Below, in pieces: positions 15,081-23,327 of a stretch of DNA of 64,000 nt; positions within the stretch are counted from its first letter, which is position 1, and every line of letters begins with the position of its first letter. A model generated the notes under the pieces. That model did not search any database. It saw only the letters and a list, made by a program, of their open reading frames with translations, and had not been told where the DNA came from. A program made the position numbers and the translations under genes. The stretch is from positions 1-64,000 of the forward strand of contig JAFSJX010000075.1 of the NCBI GenBank assembly GCA_017449285.1. Direction: 5' to 3'. Origin of the DNA: Treponema sp. (GTDB lineage Bacteria > Spirochaetota > Spirochaetia > Treponematales > Treponemataceae).

Positions 15081-16310
15081 ATGCTTGATTTTGAAAAACT
15101 GAAACAAAATATCCGCACGCACGAGCGCGACATGGTTGCGCTGGAAGGGCTTTTGACATCGCATCCCGCGCTCTCGCCGGAAAACGGTGGCGACGGCGAG
15201 CTGGAAAAATGCGCCGCGCTGGAAAAATGGCTTACGGCGCACGGCTTTGCGGATTTGCAGCGGTTTGACGCTCCCGATGCGCGTGTCTCCAGCAAAATCC
15301 GCCCAAACTTGATTGCCACCGTAAAAGGCAAGAGCGACGAGCGCACTATTTGGGTGATGGCGCATCTTGATGTCGTTCCGACGGGAAACCTTGCGCTCTG
15401 GCAGACTGACCCGTGGCAGGTGGTGGAAAAAGACGGCAAACTGTTTGGCCGCGGGGTGGAAGACAACCAGCAGGGGCTTGTGAGCGGTGTCTTTGCCGCA
15501 CTTTCCTGCCTTGAAACAGGCATTGTCCCCGCATACACGGTAAAACTGCTTTTCATCGCGGACGAGGAGTGCGGCTCAACCTACGGCATCCGCTACCTTT
15601 TGGAAAAGCACGGCAATTTGTTCCGCAAGGAGGATTTCATTCTGATTCCCGATGGCGGCGACAGCAAGGGCGAGACGATTGAGATTGCGGAAAAAAACAT
15701 TCTGTGGCTGCGCGTCCATACGAGCGGAAAGCAGTGCCACGGCTCGCGCCCTGATGAGGGAAAGAATGCCTGTCTTGCCGCCTGTGACCTTGCGCTTCGT
15801 CTGCACGATTTGGAAAACTGTTTTGCCGCGAAGGACGCGCTTTTTGCGCCCGACCGTTCCACCTTCCAGCCGACCAAGCGCGAGCCGAACGTGGACGGCG
15901 TAAACATCATCCCGGGTGACGATGTATTCTACATGGACTGCCGCATCTTGCCTCGCTACACCTTGGACGAAGTGCGCGCCGAAGTGAAAAAGCGCGTGGT
16001 GGCGGTGGAAAAGCAGTACGGCGTAAAAGTTGTGGTGGATGAAGAGCAATCATCGCAGTCTCCGGCTACGAGCGCGGATGCTCCCGTGGTAAAAGAACTT
16101 GCCACGGCAATCAAGGAAGCGCACGGCATTACCGCAAAGACAATCGGCATTGGTGGCGGTACGGTGGGTGCGTATCTGCGGTGCAGGGGCTACGATGCGG
16201 TGGTCTGGAGTACGATGGACGAATTGGCGCACCAGCCCAACGAGTATTGCATAATAGAAAACATCATAAAAGACGCGGAAACGCTTGCGGCTCTTTTTGT
16301 GCGGGGCTGA
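15081..16310 (+). CDS. M20-family metallo-hydrolase (ArgE/DapE-like)
   Basis: A 409-residue cytoplasmic di-zinc amidohydrolase. The first metal motif MAHLDVVPTG is near residue 95, with the bridging Asp in the following GRGVEDNQ. The catalytic base is in FIADEECGSTYG near 162. The dimerisation-domain histidine is in SGKQCHGSRPDEG. The C-terminal metal His is in DELAHQPNEY. This set fits the M20A branch, whose members cleave N-acyl amino acids, N-succinyl-DAP or dipeptides; the substrate is undetermined. The AGGAG eleven bases before the ATG supports the start. The gene stands alone between a repeat and the bacteriocin-like locus. Confidence 0.88.
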   Translation: MLDFEKLKQNIRTHERDMVALEGLLTSHPALSPENGGDGELEKCAALEKWLTAHGFADLQRFDAPDARVSSKIRPNLIATVKGKSDERTIWVMAHLDVVPTGNLALWQTDPWQVVEKDGKLFGRGVEDNQQGLVSGVFAALSCLETGIVPAYTVKLLFIADEECGSTYGIRYLLEKHGNLFRKEDFILIPDGGDSKGETIEIAEKNILWLRVHTSGKQCHGSRPDEGKNACLAACDLALRLHDLENCFAAKDALFAPDRSTFQPTKREPNVDGVNIIPGDDVFYMDCRILPRYTLDEVRAEVKKRVVAVEKQYGVKVVVDEEQSSQSPATSADAPVVKELATAIKEAHGITAKTIGIGGGTVGAYLRCRGYDAVVWSTMDELAHQPNEYCIIENIIKDAETLAALFVRG

Positions 16311-16371
16311 AAACTTTTTTGCGGGCAATTTTTTTTGCATTTTTTCGGGGGTATCGTATAATATATTGTAC

Positions 16372-16400
16372 TTGCGATATGAATAATCCCGTGGTACAAT
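16372..16400 (+). promoter_or_regulatory. Promoter of the bacteriocin-like gene
   Basis: TTGCGA (16372-16377), 17 bases, then TACAAT (16395-16400), with TGG just before the -10 (extended -10). The ATG at 16407 lies six bases beyond, so transcription should begin at or next to the start codon. A second TATAAT lies near 16357. Confidence 0.6.
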
Positions 16401-16406
16401 AAGACT

Positions 16407-16786
16407 ATGAAAACCTCCTGTTCCATAAGGGGGGGGGGAGAAACTTCAAAAAGTCAAAGAAAGCGGATGCTCCCATGGAACTTACTGTTGATGAGTTGGA
16501 GCATGTTGCCGGTGGCAGTGCCGTAGGTGACTGGTTCTCAAAGAACTGGAAGGCTCTTGTGGTAGGCGTTTTTGTTGCTGTTGCAGCGTCAATCGGCTTG
16601 GGTTTTGTCGGTGCGGCTTTAGGTTCACTGTCTCCTGCCGTTGGTGGAGGCGCGGTTTTTGCCGTCAATGAGGCTTCTGCAGCGGCGATAACAACGGGAA
16701 CCATGATTGGTTCATCCGTGGGTCTTGCGCTTGGAATCGGTGCGACGGCGGCCATGACCTGTACGGACAACGCGCTCAATTCATAG
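16407..16786 (+). CDS. Bacteriocin-like double-glycine peptide precursor behind a G10 tract
   Basis: The intact frame from the ATG at 16475 gives 103 residues. The leader MELTVDELEHVAGG matches the double-glycine consensus (L-S/T-x2-E-L-x2-V/I-x-G-G). An 89-residue mature part follows, SAVGDWFSKNWKALVVGVFV and onward, which is Gly/Ala-rich, hydrophobic and full of GxxxG motifs, like class II (Blp-type) bacteriocins. The 16475 ATG has no ribosome-binding site. The promoter-linked ATG at 16407 reads into ten G (16429-16438) and is out of frame by one base. With eleven G (or eight) it would give a 37-residue leader, MKTSCSIRGGGRNFKKSKKA-DAP, joined to MELTVDEL. I infer a phase-variable, currently OFF gene; a homopolymer sequencing error is the alternative. 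No dedicated peptidase-transporter or immunity gene is adjacent. Confidence 0.6.
16429..16438 (+). repeat. Homopolymeric G10 tract in the leader region
   Basis: Ten consecutive G lie 22 bases inside the putative leaderless message. It is the longest G run in the window and sits exactly where one base decides the reading frame. Confidence 0.85.
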
Positions 16787-16814
16787 GCGACAGAAACAGA
16801 TTTACAGACAATGG

Positions 16815-16842
16815 CACCCGTCATCATGGCGGGTGTTTTTTT
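16815..16842 (+). terminator. Terminator of the bacteriocin-like gene
   Basis: CACCCG, loop TCATCATGG, CGGGTG, then seven T, 28 bases after the stop codon. Confidence 0.8.
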
Positions 16843-16879
16843 AGTATGGAATACATTGGTAAGCCGCGTGGAGGCGGAA

Positions 16880-18232
16880 ATGAGCGGCGCGAATTGTAGC
16901 CGAGGGGGAAACTTCCCTCTAAAAATTCTGATTTTTTCTCTTTCATTGCTTTTTTCGTCTTGTATGACGATGGCGGATTATAATTATTCGCGGATTGACT
17001 CGAATTTGGCGGCGGGGAAGTATGCTGATGTTGCGGCGGAACTGACTGAAAAAAAGACGACGATTTACGGAATGCACGATGAGGTGCTGACTTTTTTGGA
17101 CGCGGGGCTGGTTGCGCATTACGATAATAGGATTGCGGATTCAAATGCGAACTTGGGTCAGGCGGAAACTCTGATGGAAAAATATGGCGCAAAAAGTGTG
17201 TCGCAGAGTATTCTTTCGATGGTGACGAATGATTTGGTGCAGGATTACGCGGGCGAAGATTTTGAGAATATTTATGCTAATGTGTTTATGGCTCTGAATT
17301 ATCTGCGCCTTGGGGAACAGGACGAGGCGATGGTTGAAATTCGGCGGTTTGACAACAAGTTGAAAACGTTGCGCTCGAAATATGAGGGCCAGATTCATGA
17401 TTTTGAGATGGCGAACGAAGATGCAAAAGTAAAGAAAGTTTCTATCCAGTTTCATGATTCTGCGCTGGCCCGATATCTGAGCATGATTTTGTATCGGGCG
17501 GACGGAGATGCTGACAATGCGGCGGTGGACTATAAATATCTAAAATCGGCGTTTGATACGCAGAAAGATTTGTACAATTTTGACATTCCGATGACGGCGG
17601 CGGAAGAGGCTGGAATCGGAAAGAGTAAGGCGCGGCTGAACGTGCTGGCGTTTTCGGGGTTGTCTCCGATAAAAAAGGAAAAAGCGGTGCGCGCCTACAG
17701 TTGGGAAGGAACGGTCTGGTACAAACTCGCGCTCCCAGTGATGGAAAGACGGTCTTCTTCGGTTTCTTCGGTGCTGGTAACGGCGACCGATAAGGCAAGC
17801 GGCGAACGGTTCACGCAGAAACTGGAATTGCTGGAGAGCCTTGAAAATATCTGTGAGGACACGTTCCAGCAGAAATATTCGATTTTGTATGCAAGGGCGT
17901 TGGCGCGTTCCATCGCAAAAACAGCGGCAAACACAACGATGCATGTGCTTTCCAACAAAGAGCAGAAAGAAAAAAATATGAATGAGGCAATCATTTTTTC
18001 GCTTTTGGACTTCGCAACAAAAATCACGAACGAGGTGACTGAACGCGCTGATGTGCGTACCTGCCGCTATTTTCCTGCGAAAGCGTCCGTTGCGGGAATC
18101 ACGTTGCCCCCCGGCGAATACACGGTGAGCGTGCAGTTTTTGAACGGACGCAAGATTGTTCACACGGAGACAAAAGAAATGTCCGTCCGCGCCGGCAAAC
18201 TGAATTTTTTTGAGGCGACGTGCCTGAAATAG
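16880..18232 (+). CDS. Uncharacterised lipoprotein, COG3014-like with TPR-type helices
   Basis: A 450-residue exported protein. After a short hydrophilic lead-in, KILIFSLSLLFSSC is a lipoprotein signal with lipobox FSSC. The mature part resembles COG3014 proteins. Helical repeats hold DSNLAAGKYADVAAELTEKK and NVFMALNYLRLGEQDEAMVE, and a C-terminal beta domain has LPPGEYTVSVQFLNGRK. Family members sit near cell-wall-synthesis activators, but function is unproven. The ATG at 16880 follows a strong GGAGG at 16870. An upstream in-frame ATG at 16811 lies inside the preceding terminator and was rejected. The first residues after Met (GANCSRGGNFPL) are encoded by a palindromic repeat module shared with 20541-20573. 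Confidence 0.75.
   Translation: MSGANCSRGGNFPLKILIFSLSLLFSSCMTMADYNYSRIDSNLAAGKYADVAAELTEKKTTIYGMHDEVLTFLDAGLVAHYDNRIADSNANLGQAETLMEKYGAKSVSQSILSMVTNDLVQDYAGEDFENIYANVFMALNYLRLGEQDEAMVEIRRFDNKLKTLRSKYEGQIHDFEMANEDAKVKKVSIQFHDSALARYLSMILYRADGDADNAAVDYKYLKSAFDTQKDLYNFDIPMTAAEEAGIGKSKARLNVLAFSGLSPIKKEKAVRAYSWEGTVWYKLALPVMERRSSSVSSVLVTATDKASGERFTQKLELLESLENICEDTFQQKYSILYARALARSIAKTAANTTMHVLSNKEQKEKNMNEAIIFSLLDFATKITNEVTERADVRTCRYFPAKASVAGITLPPGEYTVSVQFLNGRKIVHTETKEMSVRAGKLNFFEATCLK
16892..16918 (+). repeat. Family-1 terminal module inside a lipoprotein start
   Basis: ATTGTAGCCGAGGGGGAAAC followed by TTCCCTCT. The same module, with G/A changes, is found at 20546-20573 in intergenic copy C. Confidence 0.6.
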
Positions 18233-18303
18233 AATCCCGCGTGCGTTTGCCTTGCTCTGATATATTGCTAGTAATTGCGCGGAATCTGTGGTATAATAGA
18301 AAT

Positions 18304-19701
18304 ATGGACGTTATTGCAAAAAGGCATGGGCTTTCGGGGCATATCCGCGTTCCGGGGTCAAAATCTCATACTATTCGCGCGCTCATTCTGGCAACGCTGG
18401 CGGAAGGGCGGTCTTATATTCATAATCCTTTGCCGAGCGCGGATTGTCTGAGTACGGCGGCGGTTGTTCCGCTTATCGGCGCAGACATTGACCTTGATTT
18501 GTCTACCGAGGGCGCATGTGGCTCAACGTGGGTGGTAAACGGCGCGGGAAAAAATCTGCATCTTCCAACCGACGTAATCAACGTGGGAAACAGCGGCTCG
18601 CTTTTGTATTTTCTTTCTCCGATTGCGGCGACATTTGACGGCTGGAGCATTTTTACTGGCGACGAGAGCATCAGAAAGCGTCCGGTGGCGCATGTGGCAG
18701 ATGTGATTGCGCAGATGGGGGGCGAAGCATGCATTTCCCAGCCGAACGTGAACGGTTGCCCGCTGATTGTGCGAGGTCCGATTACAAAGGCGAACAAAGT
18801 GGTCACTTCAGGGAGCATAAGCAGCCAATACATTTCCGGGCTGATGATGACGGCGTTGCGGCTTTCTGCTCCGCTGGAAATTGAACTGACCGACCCCAAA
18901 GAAACGCCGTATCTTACGATGACGCAAAAATGGCTTGAAAGCGTGGGCGCGAAGGTCAGTATGACCGAGGATTTTAAGCATATTTCGGTGACTGCGCCAA
19001 AAGAGTTGAAAGCGTTTGACAAGACGATTCCGAGTGACTGGGAAGCGGTGGCTTTTCCGCTGATTGCAGGAATTCTGACTGACAGCGAAATTGTCATCGA
19101 CAATATTGACGGAGGCGGTACGCAAGGTGACGACGCAATTGTGTCGATTTTGCAGTCAATCGGTGCTGACGTGGAATGGAACCGCCAGAACGAGACGATT
19201 ACCGTTCGCGGCGGAAAAAAATCCAAGGACGGAATCGGACGGCTGACTACGGAGCATCTGCCCAAAAAAGAACTGCATGTCGCGCTCTCATCTTTTCCCG
19301 ATGCGATTTGTGCGCTTGCGGTTGCCGCCTGTTTTACCGAGGGAACAACCGTTTTGGAAGATGCCGCTGTGTGCCGCCGCAAGGAAACCGACCGCATTGA
19401 GGTGATGAAAGAAGTGCTGACGCTGTTGGGTGCGGATATTGAGATTGGCGATGATTTTATGGTGATACACGGACATTCGCCTGTGCTTGCGGATGGAACG
19501 GCAAATCCTGCGTTTACCCTGCGCGGCGGTCTTGTGGAAAGTTACGGTGACCATCGGGTTGCCATGTCGCTTGCATGTCTGGGACTGGGATTGCCCGATG
19601 ACCAGCGGCTGAAAATATGTAACGCGGAATGTTGTAACGTAAGCTTCCCTCATTTTTTTGAAGTAATGAATGAGATTGGAGCGGGGTTTCAGGAGTCGTA
19701 A
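18304..19701 (+). CDS. aroA: 3-phosphoshikimate 1-carboxyvinyltransferase (EPSP synthase)
   Basis: A 465-residue enzyme of the shikimate pathway joining PEP to shikimate-3-phosphate. The N-terminal VPGSKSHTIRALIL is the substrate loop. GNSGSLLYFL replaces the classical G-N-A/S-G-T block, indicating a glyphosate-tolerant-like divergence. RPVAHVADVIAQMG, SGSISSQYISGLMM, and the C-terminal RRKETDRIEVM and YGDHRVAMSLACLG are all diagnostic. I place the start at the ATG at 18304 rather than in the upstream extension: an extended -10 TGGTATAAT ends six bases before it, implying a leaderless message, and the family N-terminus begins here. The upstream frame also overlaps the end of the lipoprotein gene. 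plsC follows 18 bases later. Confidence 0.93.
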   Translation: MDVIAKRHGLSGHIRVPGSKSHTIRALILATLAEGRSYIHNPLPSADCLSTAAVVPLIGADIDLDLSTEGACGSTWVVNGAGKNLHLPTDVINVGNSGSLLYFLSPIAATFDGWSIFTGDESIRKRPVAHVADVIAQMGGEACISQPNVNGCPLIVRGPITKANKVVTSGSISSQYISGLMMTALRLSAPLEIELTDPKETPYLTMTQKWLESVGAKVSMTEDFKHISVTAPKELKAFDKTIPSDWEAVAFPLIAGILTDSEIVIDNIDGGGTQGDDAIVSILQSIGADVEWNRQNETITVRGGKKSKDGIGRLTTEHLPKKELHVALSSFPDAICALAVAACFTEGTTVLEDAAVCRRKETDRIEVMKEVLTLLGADIEIGDDFMVIHGHSPVLADGTANPAFTLRGGLVESYGDHRVAMSLACLGLGLPDDQRLKICNAECCNVSFPHFFEVMNEIGAGFQES

Positions 19702-19719
19702 AAAGGCAGGACGAGGATT

Positions 19720-20433
19720 ATGTTACGGATTTGGTATGCAATCATAAAGGCATTTCCCGATGCGCTGGGATTGATTCGGAAAGGGCGTGAGGCAAAAAAA
19801 CATCCCGAACGTCATTCGGTTGAGGAAAATTATAACGTACTCTTGCATTACATTGAGGTGCTGCAAAAAAAAGCATATATCACGACGATTGTTTCTGGCA
19901 CGGAGAATCTTCCCGCAGAGGGCAGTTACGTGATGTTTCCCAATCATCAGGGAAAATATGATGGCATTGGTCTTATCGGCGCGCACAAAAAGCCCTGCAC
20001 CGTGGTGATTGACGCAAAACGCTCGCGCTTTCCGATTGTGGACGAATTTATCACGCTGATTGGCGGCTTTCGTCTGGACAGAACAAGTATGCGCTCCCAG
20101 TTTGAGGGCATGAGTACGATTGTTGACGAAATCAAGGCCGGCCGGCGATTTATCGTGTTTCCCGAAGGAATGTACCGCAAAAATCACAACAACGTGCTTG
20201 AATTTCGTCCGGGCGCGTTCAAAAGCGCAATCCGCGCAAAGTGTCCGATTGTTCCTGTCGCGCTTGTGGATTCGTACAAAGTGTTTGAGTACAATTCGAT
20301 TAAGCCCGTGCAGAGTCAGGTGCATTTTTTAAAGCCGCTTTATTATGAGGACTACAAAGATTTGACTTCACAGCAGATTGCCGACAAAGTACGCGAAGCG
20401 ATTGTTGAGAAGATTGTATCGGTGGTAAGTTGA
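19720..20433 (+). CDS. plsC: 1-acyl-sn-glycerol-3-phosphate acyltransferase
   Basis: A 237-residue acyltransferase that adds the second acyl chain to lysophosphatidate at the inner membrane. The catalytic H-x4-D box is NHQGKYDG near residue 76. Block II is IDAKRSRFPIVDE, block III FPEGMYRKN near 147 and block IV CPIVPVALVDSYK. There is one weakly hydrophobic N-terminal segment and no clear spanning helix beyond it. It lies 18 bases downstream of aroA with an ACGAGG site and is probably cotranscribed, although the pathways are unrelated. A family-1 repeat follows. Confidence 0.88.
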   Translation: MLRIWYAIIKAFPDALGLIRKGREAKKHPERHSVEENYNVLLHYIEVLQKKAYITTIVSGTENLPAEGSYVMFPNHQGKYDGIGLIGAHKKPCTVVIDAKRSRFPIVDEFITLIGGFRLDRTSMRSQFEGMSTIVDEIKAGRRFIVFPEGMYRKNHNNVLEFRPGAFKSAIRAKCPIVPVALVDSYKVFEYNSIKPVQSQVHFLKPLYYEDYKDLTSQQIADKVREAIVEKIVSVVS

Positions 20434-20436
20434 CTT

Positions 20437-20577
20437 GGGGCGTTGCGGGGCTGAAAAGCGAGAAGATTGCCCCGCAGAGGGGGTAGGCGGAAATTGACGG
20501 TGTTTGAGGTGGTTGAGCGTGTCGAAACCACATCAAACACTGTCGATTGTAGCCGAGGGGGAGACTTCCCCCGCCGT
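20437..20577 (+). repeat. Family-1 palindromic repeat, copy C (expanded)
   Basis: Begins GGGGCGTTGCGGGGCTGAAA shortly after the plsC stop. Its middle is replaced by a long hairpin (GACGGTGTTTGAGGTGGTT / AACCACATCAAACACTGTC). It ends with the module GTAGCCGAGGGGGAGACTTC-CCCC. Confidence 0.75.
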
Positions 20578-20578
20578 A

Positions 20579-20607
20579 TTGAAAAAAAACTTTAACAGTG
20601 CTAAAGT
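20579..20607 (+). promoter_or_regulatory. Promoter of ilvE
   Basis: TTGAAA (20579-20584), 17 bases, then TAAAGT (20602-20607). An AGGGG ribosome-binding site lies before the ATG at 20650. Confidence 0.55.
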
Positions 20608-20649
20608 TGATGTATCGAGATTGCAAAACTTTTTGATAGGGGTAAAGCG

Positions 20650-21672
20650 ATGGCAAAAAATTTGGATTGGGCAAATCTGCCGTTTGGTTACATGGAGACG
20701 AGCAAAAGCTTCGTGGCGAACTGGAAAAACGGCTCTTGGGATGAGGGTGTGCTGACGGGCGACCACACGATTACGATTTCTGAGTGTGCGGGCGTTTTGC
20801 AGTATGCGCAGACTTGTTTTGAGGGCTTGAAGGCGTACACCACAAAGGACGGAAAAATTGTTACCTTCCGCCCCGATTTGAACGCAGAGCGCATGAAAGA
20901 TTCCTGTGAGCGTCTGGAGATGCCTGTGTTCCCCAAAGACCGCTGGATTAAGGCGGTGATTGATACGGTAAAGGCAAATGTTGACTGGGTTCCTCCTTAC
21001 GGAAGCGGCGCAACTTTATATATCCGCCCATATATGTTCGGTTCTTCAAGCGTGATTGGCGTAAAGCCTGCGGACGAATATCAGTTCCGCATTTTGGTCA
21101 CTCCTGTCGGACCGTATTTCAAGGGCGGGGTAAAGCCGATTGTCGTCCGCCTTTCAGACCTTGACCGCGCCGCTCCCCACGGAACGGGTGACATCAAGGC
21201 TGGTCTGAACTATGCGATGAGTCTTCACAACATTATGGACGCTCACCGAAACGGATTTGCGGAGAACATGTATCTTGACCCCGCAAGCCACACATATATT
21301 GAAGAAACTGGCGGCGCAAACATTCTGTTCGTCACCAAGGACGGCAAACTGGTCACTCCAAAGTCAAACAGCATTCTGCCGTCGATTACCCGCCGCTCTT
21401 TGGTACAGGTGGCAAAAGACTACCTGCACATTGAGGTTGAGGAGCGCAAAGTTCACAAGGATGAACTGAAAGACTTTGCGGAGTGCGGCCTTTGCGGAAC
21501 CGCCGCCGTCATCAGCCCGATTGGAAAGATTGACGACCACGGAAAGGAGATTCTGTTCCCCAGCGGCATGGAAAAAATCGGTCCTGTATTGGGCAAACTG
21601 CGCGAAACGCTTACCGGCATCCAGATGGGTACGGAAAAAGCGCCCGAAGGCTGGGTCGTAGAGATAAAATAG
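20650..21672 (+). CDS. ilvE: Branched-chain amino acid aminotransferase
   Basis: A 340-residue class IV PLP aminotransferase catalysing the last step of Leu/Ile/Val synthesis or the first of their breakdown. The PLP lysine is K183 in GDIKAGLNYA. YLDPASHTYIEETGGANILF and SILPSITRRSLV follow, and the late block is ECGLCGTAAVISPI. Length and the N-terminal CFEGLKAY fit the eukaryote-type (BCAT) group of about 340 residues rather than the E. coli-type of 309. It has its own promoter and is followed by a convergent gene 15 bases after the stop. Confidence 0.93.
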   Translation: MAKNLDWANLPFGYMETSKSFVANWKNGSWDEGVLTGDHTITISECAGVLQYAQTCFEGLKAYTTKDGKIVTFRPDLNAERMKDSCERLEMPVFPKDRWIKAVIDTVKANVDWVPPYGSGATLYIRPYMFGSSSVIGVKPADEYQFRILVTPVGPYFKGGVKPIVVRLSDLDRAAPHGTGDIKAGLNYAMSLHNIMDAHRNGFAENMYLDPASHTYIEETGGANILFVTKDGKLVTPKSNSILPSITRRSLVQVAKDYLHIEVEERKVHKDELKDFAECGLCGTAAVISPIGKIDDHGKEILFPSGMEKIGPVLGKLRETLTGIQMGTEKAPEGWVVEIK

Positions 21673-21687
21673 TTTTGGAATGACGTT

Positions 21688-22377
21688 TTACACCCACAGC
21701 AGGGAGATTTCTTCTTGCGGTGGAGTGTAGGGCGCAAAATGAGCCGTTTTTTCGTCCGTCTGCATACTGTAGAACTGAAAGGTCGTATTTTGCGGGGAAA
21801 TCGTAATAATCGCAAAAGAATTGACCGAGTTCCTGCGCGGGCGGGCGCAACTTCCTGGATTTAAAATCAGAATATCGTCTTCGTTTTTTGCATAGGGAAT
21901 GTGCGTATGACCGAACAATACGATTTCTGCATATTCTCGTTTTGCCGAGTGAAATAATTCTTTTGTACCGTAATACACATCATACAAATGTCCGTGCGTG
22001 ACAAAAACAAGTTTTCCCGCTGCTATAAAAAATTGTGATTTTGGAACGGAAAATGCCTGTGGATGCGAAGAATGCAGGACGCAGGAAGAAAAATCACCGT
22101 TTCCTTGGGCAAGCGCAACAACAGGGGGAATAGATTTTGCGAAGTCTGCATGGCTCAGACTATTTGCAAGAACGGAAAGTACGTCGCGGCTACCGTCCCC
22201 GCAGAAACAAAGAGCGTCACATGTTGAACCAAAATGCTTTAGAATGCTGTGAACGGCGGACGAACTCCCATGTGAATCTGAAATCACGAGCAGTCGGGCG
22301 GAATCTTTCTGAGCCAGGGCATCGATTGCGTTTTTGTTTCCAAGGAGCAAAGACTTTTGTTGTATCAGTTCAAACAT
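21688..22377 (-). CDS. YfcE/MJ0936-type metallophosphoesterase
   Basis: A 229-residue calcineurin-like phosphodiesterase. Metal motifs in order are VISDSHG (D, H), CFCGDGSRD, ALAQGNGD (GN-D), FVTHGHLYDVYYG and LFGHTHIPY. LNPGSCARPR is the usual family ending block. MJ0936/YfcE enzymes hydrolyse phosphodiesters in vitro with divalent metals; the natural substrate is unknown. An N-terminal extension of about 25 residues precedes the first motif. The start could be the GTG at 22380 or the ATG at 22377. It lies 15 bases after a lipoprotein gene on the same strand, forming a two-gene operon. Confidence 0.85.
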   Translation of the reverse strand: MFELIQQKSLLLGNKNAIDALAQKDSARLLVISDSHGSSSAVHSILKHFGSTCDALCFCGDGSRDVLSVLANSLSHADFAKSIPPVVALAQGNGDFSSCVLHSSHPQAFSVPKSQFFIAAGKLVFVTHGHLYDVYYGTKELFHSAKREYAEIVLFGHTHIPYAKNEDDILILNPGSCARPRRNSVNSFAIITISPQNTTFQFYSMQTDEKTAHFAPYTPPQEEISLLWV

Positions 22378-22395
22378 CACGCGTTTCCTTTGAGG

Positions 22396-23160
22396 CTAGT
22401 TGAAGATAAAATGATTCTGCGCTTGCAGTCCCGATTCTGTGTCGATGTATCTGGAGATGGTTCTGTCCGGACCGACAATTTTCTGCACGAAAGACTGCAA
22501 ATCTTCTGGTGCAGGAATCGGTTCACGGGGATTCAGCATAGTTTGAATTGAATTTTCCAGCAATGTGTCCGCGTCAAAATCAGGCAGATGCTCCACCTCT
22601 TCTGACGCAAGCAGTTCCGCTTTTTGGGCATAATCCAGCACAAAGTCTGCGGTTGCCTCAGAGCCAAGCATATCGTCCTGCGGGAACAGGCTGAACACAG
22701 GATAGGGGAGCGAGCCGTTGTTCTTGTCCTGTAGCCGGGCAAGCGAAAGATTTGTCGCTTCTGGCGCACCAAGAATCACAATTCCTGCGAGGGGTTCTTC
22801 TTCGAGCATCGTATACAGCATACTGATTCGTGCCGTAGAACCGCGCATAAAATCATTCGGAAAAACGGCGAGTTTTACCAGACCTTCGGATTCCTCTGTG
22901 AGCAGCCCGAATTTTTCGGAAAGGTCGGCCCTTGTTTTTTCTACAAAAGATTCATCGTTGTAGCCATAGCCGAGAAGCACAAAAACGTGTTTTCCCTCAA
23001 GATATTGTTTTGCGTTGTCGTCAAGATTTCTCATGCTGACGGGAGACTGTTCTTCAATTTGCTCTTCTTCGCTTACGACAGAAACCCGTTTTTGCTTTTG
23101 ACAAGAAGTAAGCAACAAGGCGCAGAGTATAAAAATGGTACATGACAAAAATTTCTTCAT
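22396..23160 (-). CDS. Uncharacterised lipoprotein, periplasmic-binding-like
   Basis: A 254-residue protein with lipoprotein signal MKKFLSCTIFILCALLLTSC. The mature part alternates strands and helices (HVFVLLGYGYNDESFVEKTR; LAGIVILGAPEATNLSLARL; YPVFSLFPQDD), the feel of a periplasmic-binding or DUF3798-like Rossmann fold. I could not assign a family. The ATG is preceded at exactly six bases by TATAAT, with TTGAGC 17 bases further upstream (23190-23195), again a leaderless arrangement. The YfcE-type gene follows after 15 bases. Confidence 0.7.
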   Translation of the reverse strand: MKKFLSCTIFILCALLLTSCQKQKRVSVVSEEEQIEEQSPVSMRNLDDNAKQYLEGKHVFVLLGYGYNDESFVEKTRADLSEKFGLLTEESEGLVKLAVFPNDFMRGSTARISMLYTMLEEEPLAGIVILGAPEATNLSLARLQDKNNGSLPYPVFSLFPQDDMLGSEATADFVLDYAQKAELLASEEVEHLPDFDADTLLENSIQTMLNPREPIPAPEDLQSFVQKIVGPDRTISRYIDTESGLQAQNHFIFN

Positions 23161-23166
23161 ATAATG

Positions 23167-23195
23167 ATTATACCGTTTGGGTTAGACAGGCTCAA
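23167..23195 (-). promoter_or_regulatory. Promoter with -10 six bases from ATG
   Basis: Minus strand TTGAGC (23190-23195), 17 bases, TATAAT (23167-23172), then CATTAT and the ATG at 23160. There is no room for a Shine-Dalgarno leader. Confidence 0.65.
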
Positions 23196-23206
23196 CTAGC
23201 ACGAGG

Positions 23207-23315
23207 AAAAAAAAGGCTGTCTTAAAGAATGAGAACGGTCATTCCGAACCTGTCCGCCAAGAGCAGACCTGATTCGGAATCTTATGACAATTCGTTCTTT
23301 TTTAGACAGCCCTTT
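23207..23315 (-). terminator. Large palindromic terminator after fecR-like gene
   Basis: Minus strand: GGCTGTCT...AGACAGCC as outer arms, an inner ATTCCGAATCAGG/TTCGGAAT pairing, and eight T after the closing arm. It is about 110 bases long, so it could also be a mobile palindrome acting as terminator. Confidence 0.6.
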
Positions 23316-23327
23316 GCAGATTTACTG

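Noticed and set aside
16407-16530. Short frame from ATG 16407 as read with ten G (MKTSCSIRGGGETSKSQRKR...)
   Set aside because: It stops after about 40 codons, has no protein-like character past the G tract, and makes sense only as the OFF state of the overlapping precursor.
16811-16880. Upstream ATG at 16811 as start of the COG3014-like lipoprotein
   Set aside because: It lies inside the terminator hairpin of the preceding gene and has no ribosome-binding site; the ATG at 16880 follows GGAGG.
18420-19397. A 325-codon minus-strand frame opposite aroA
   Set aside because: aroA is unmistakable on the plus strand; the antisense product is Ser/Thr/Pro-rich with no recognisable features.
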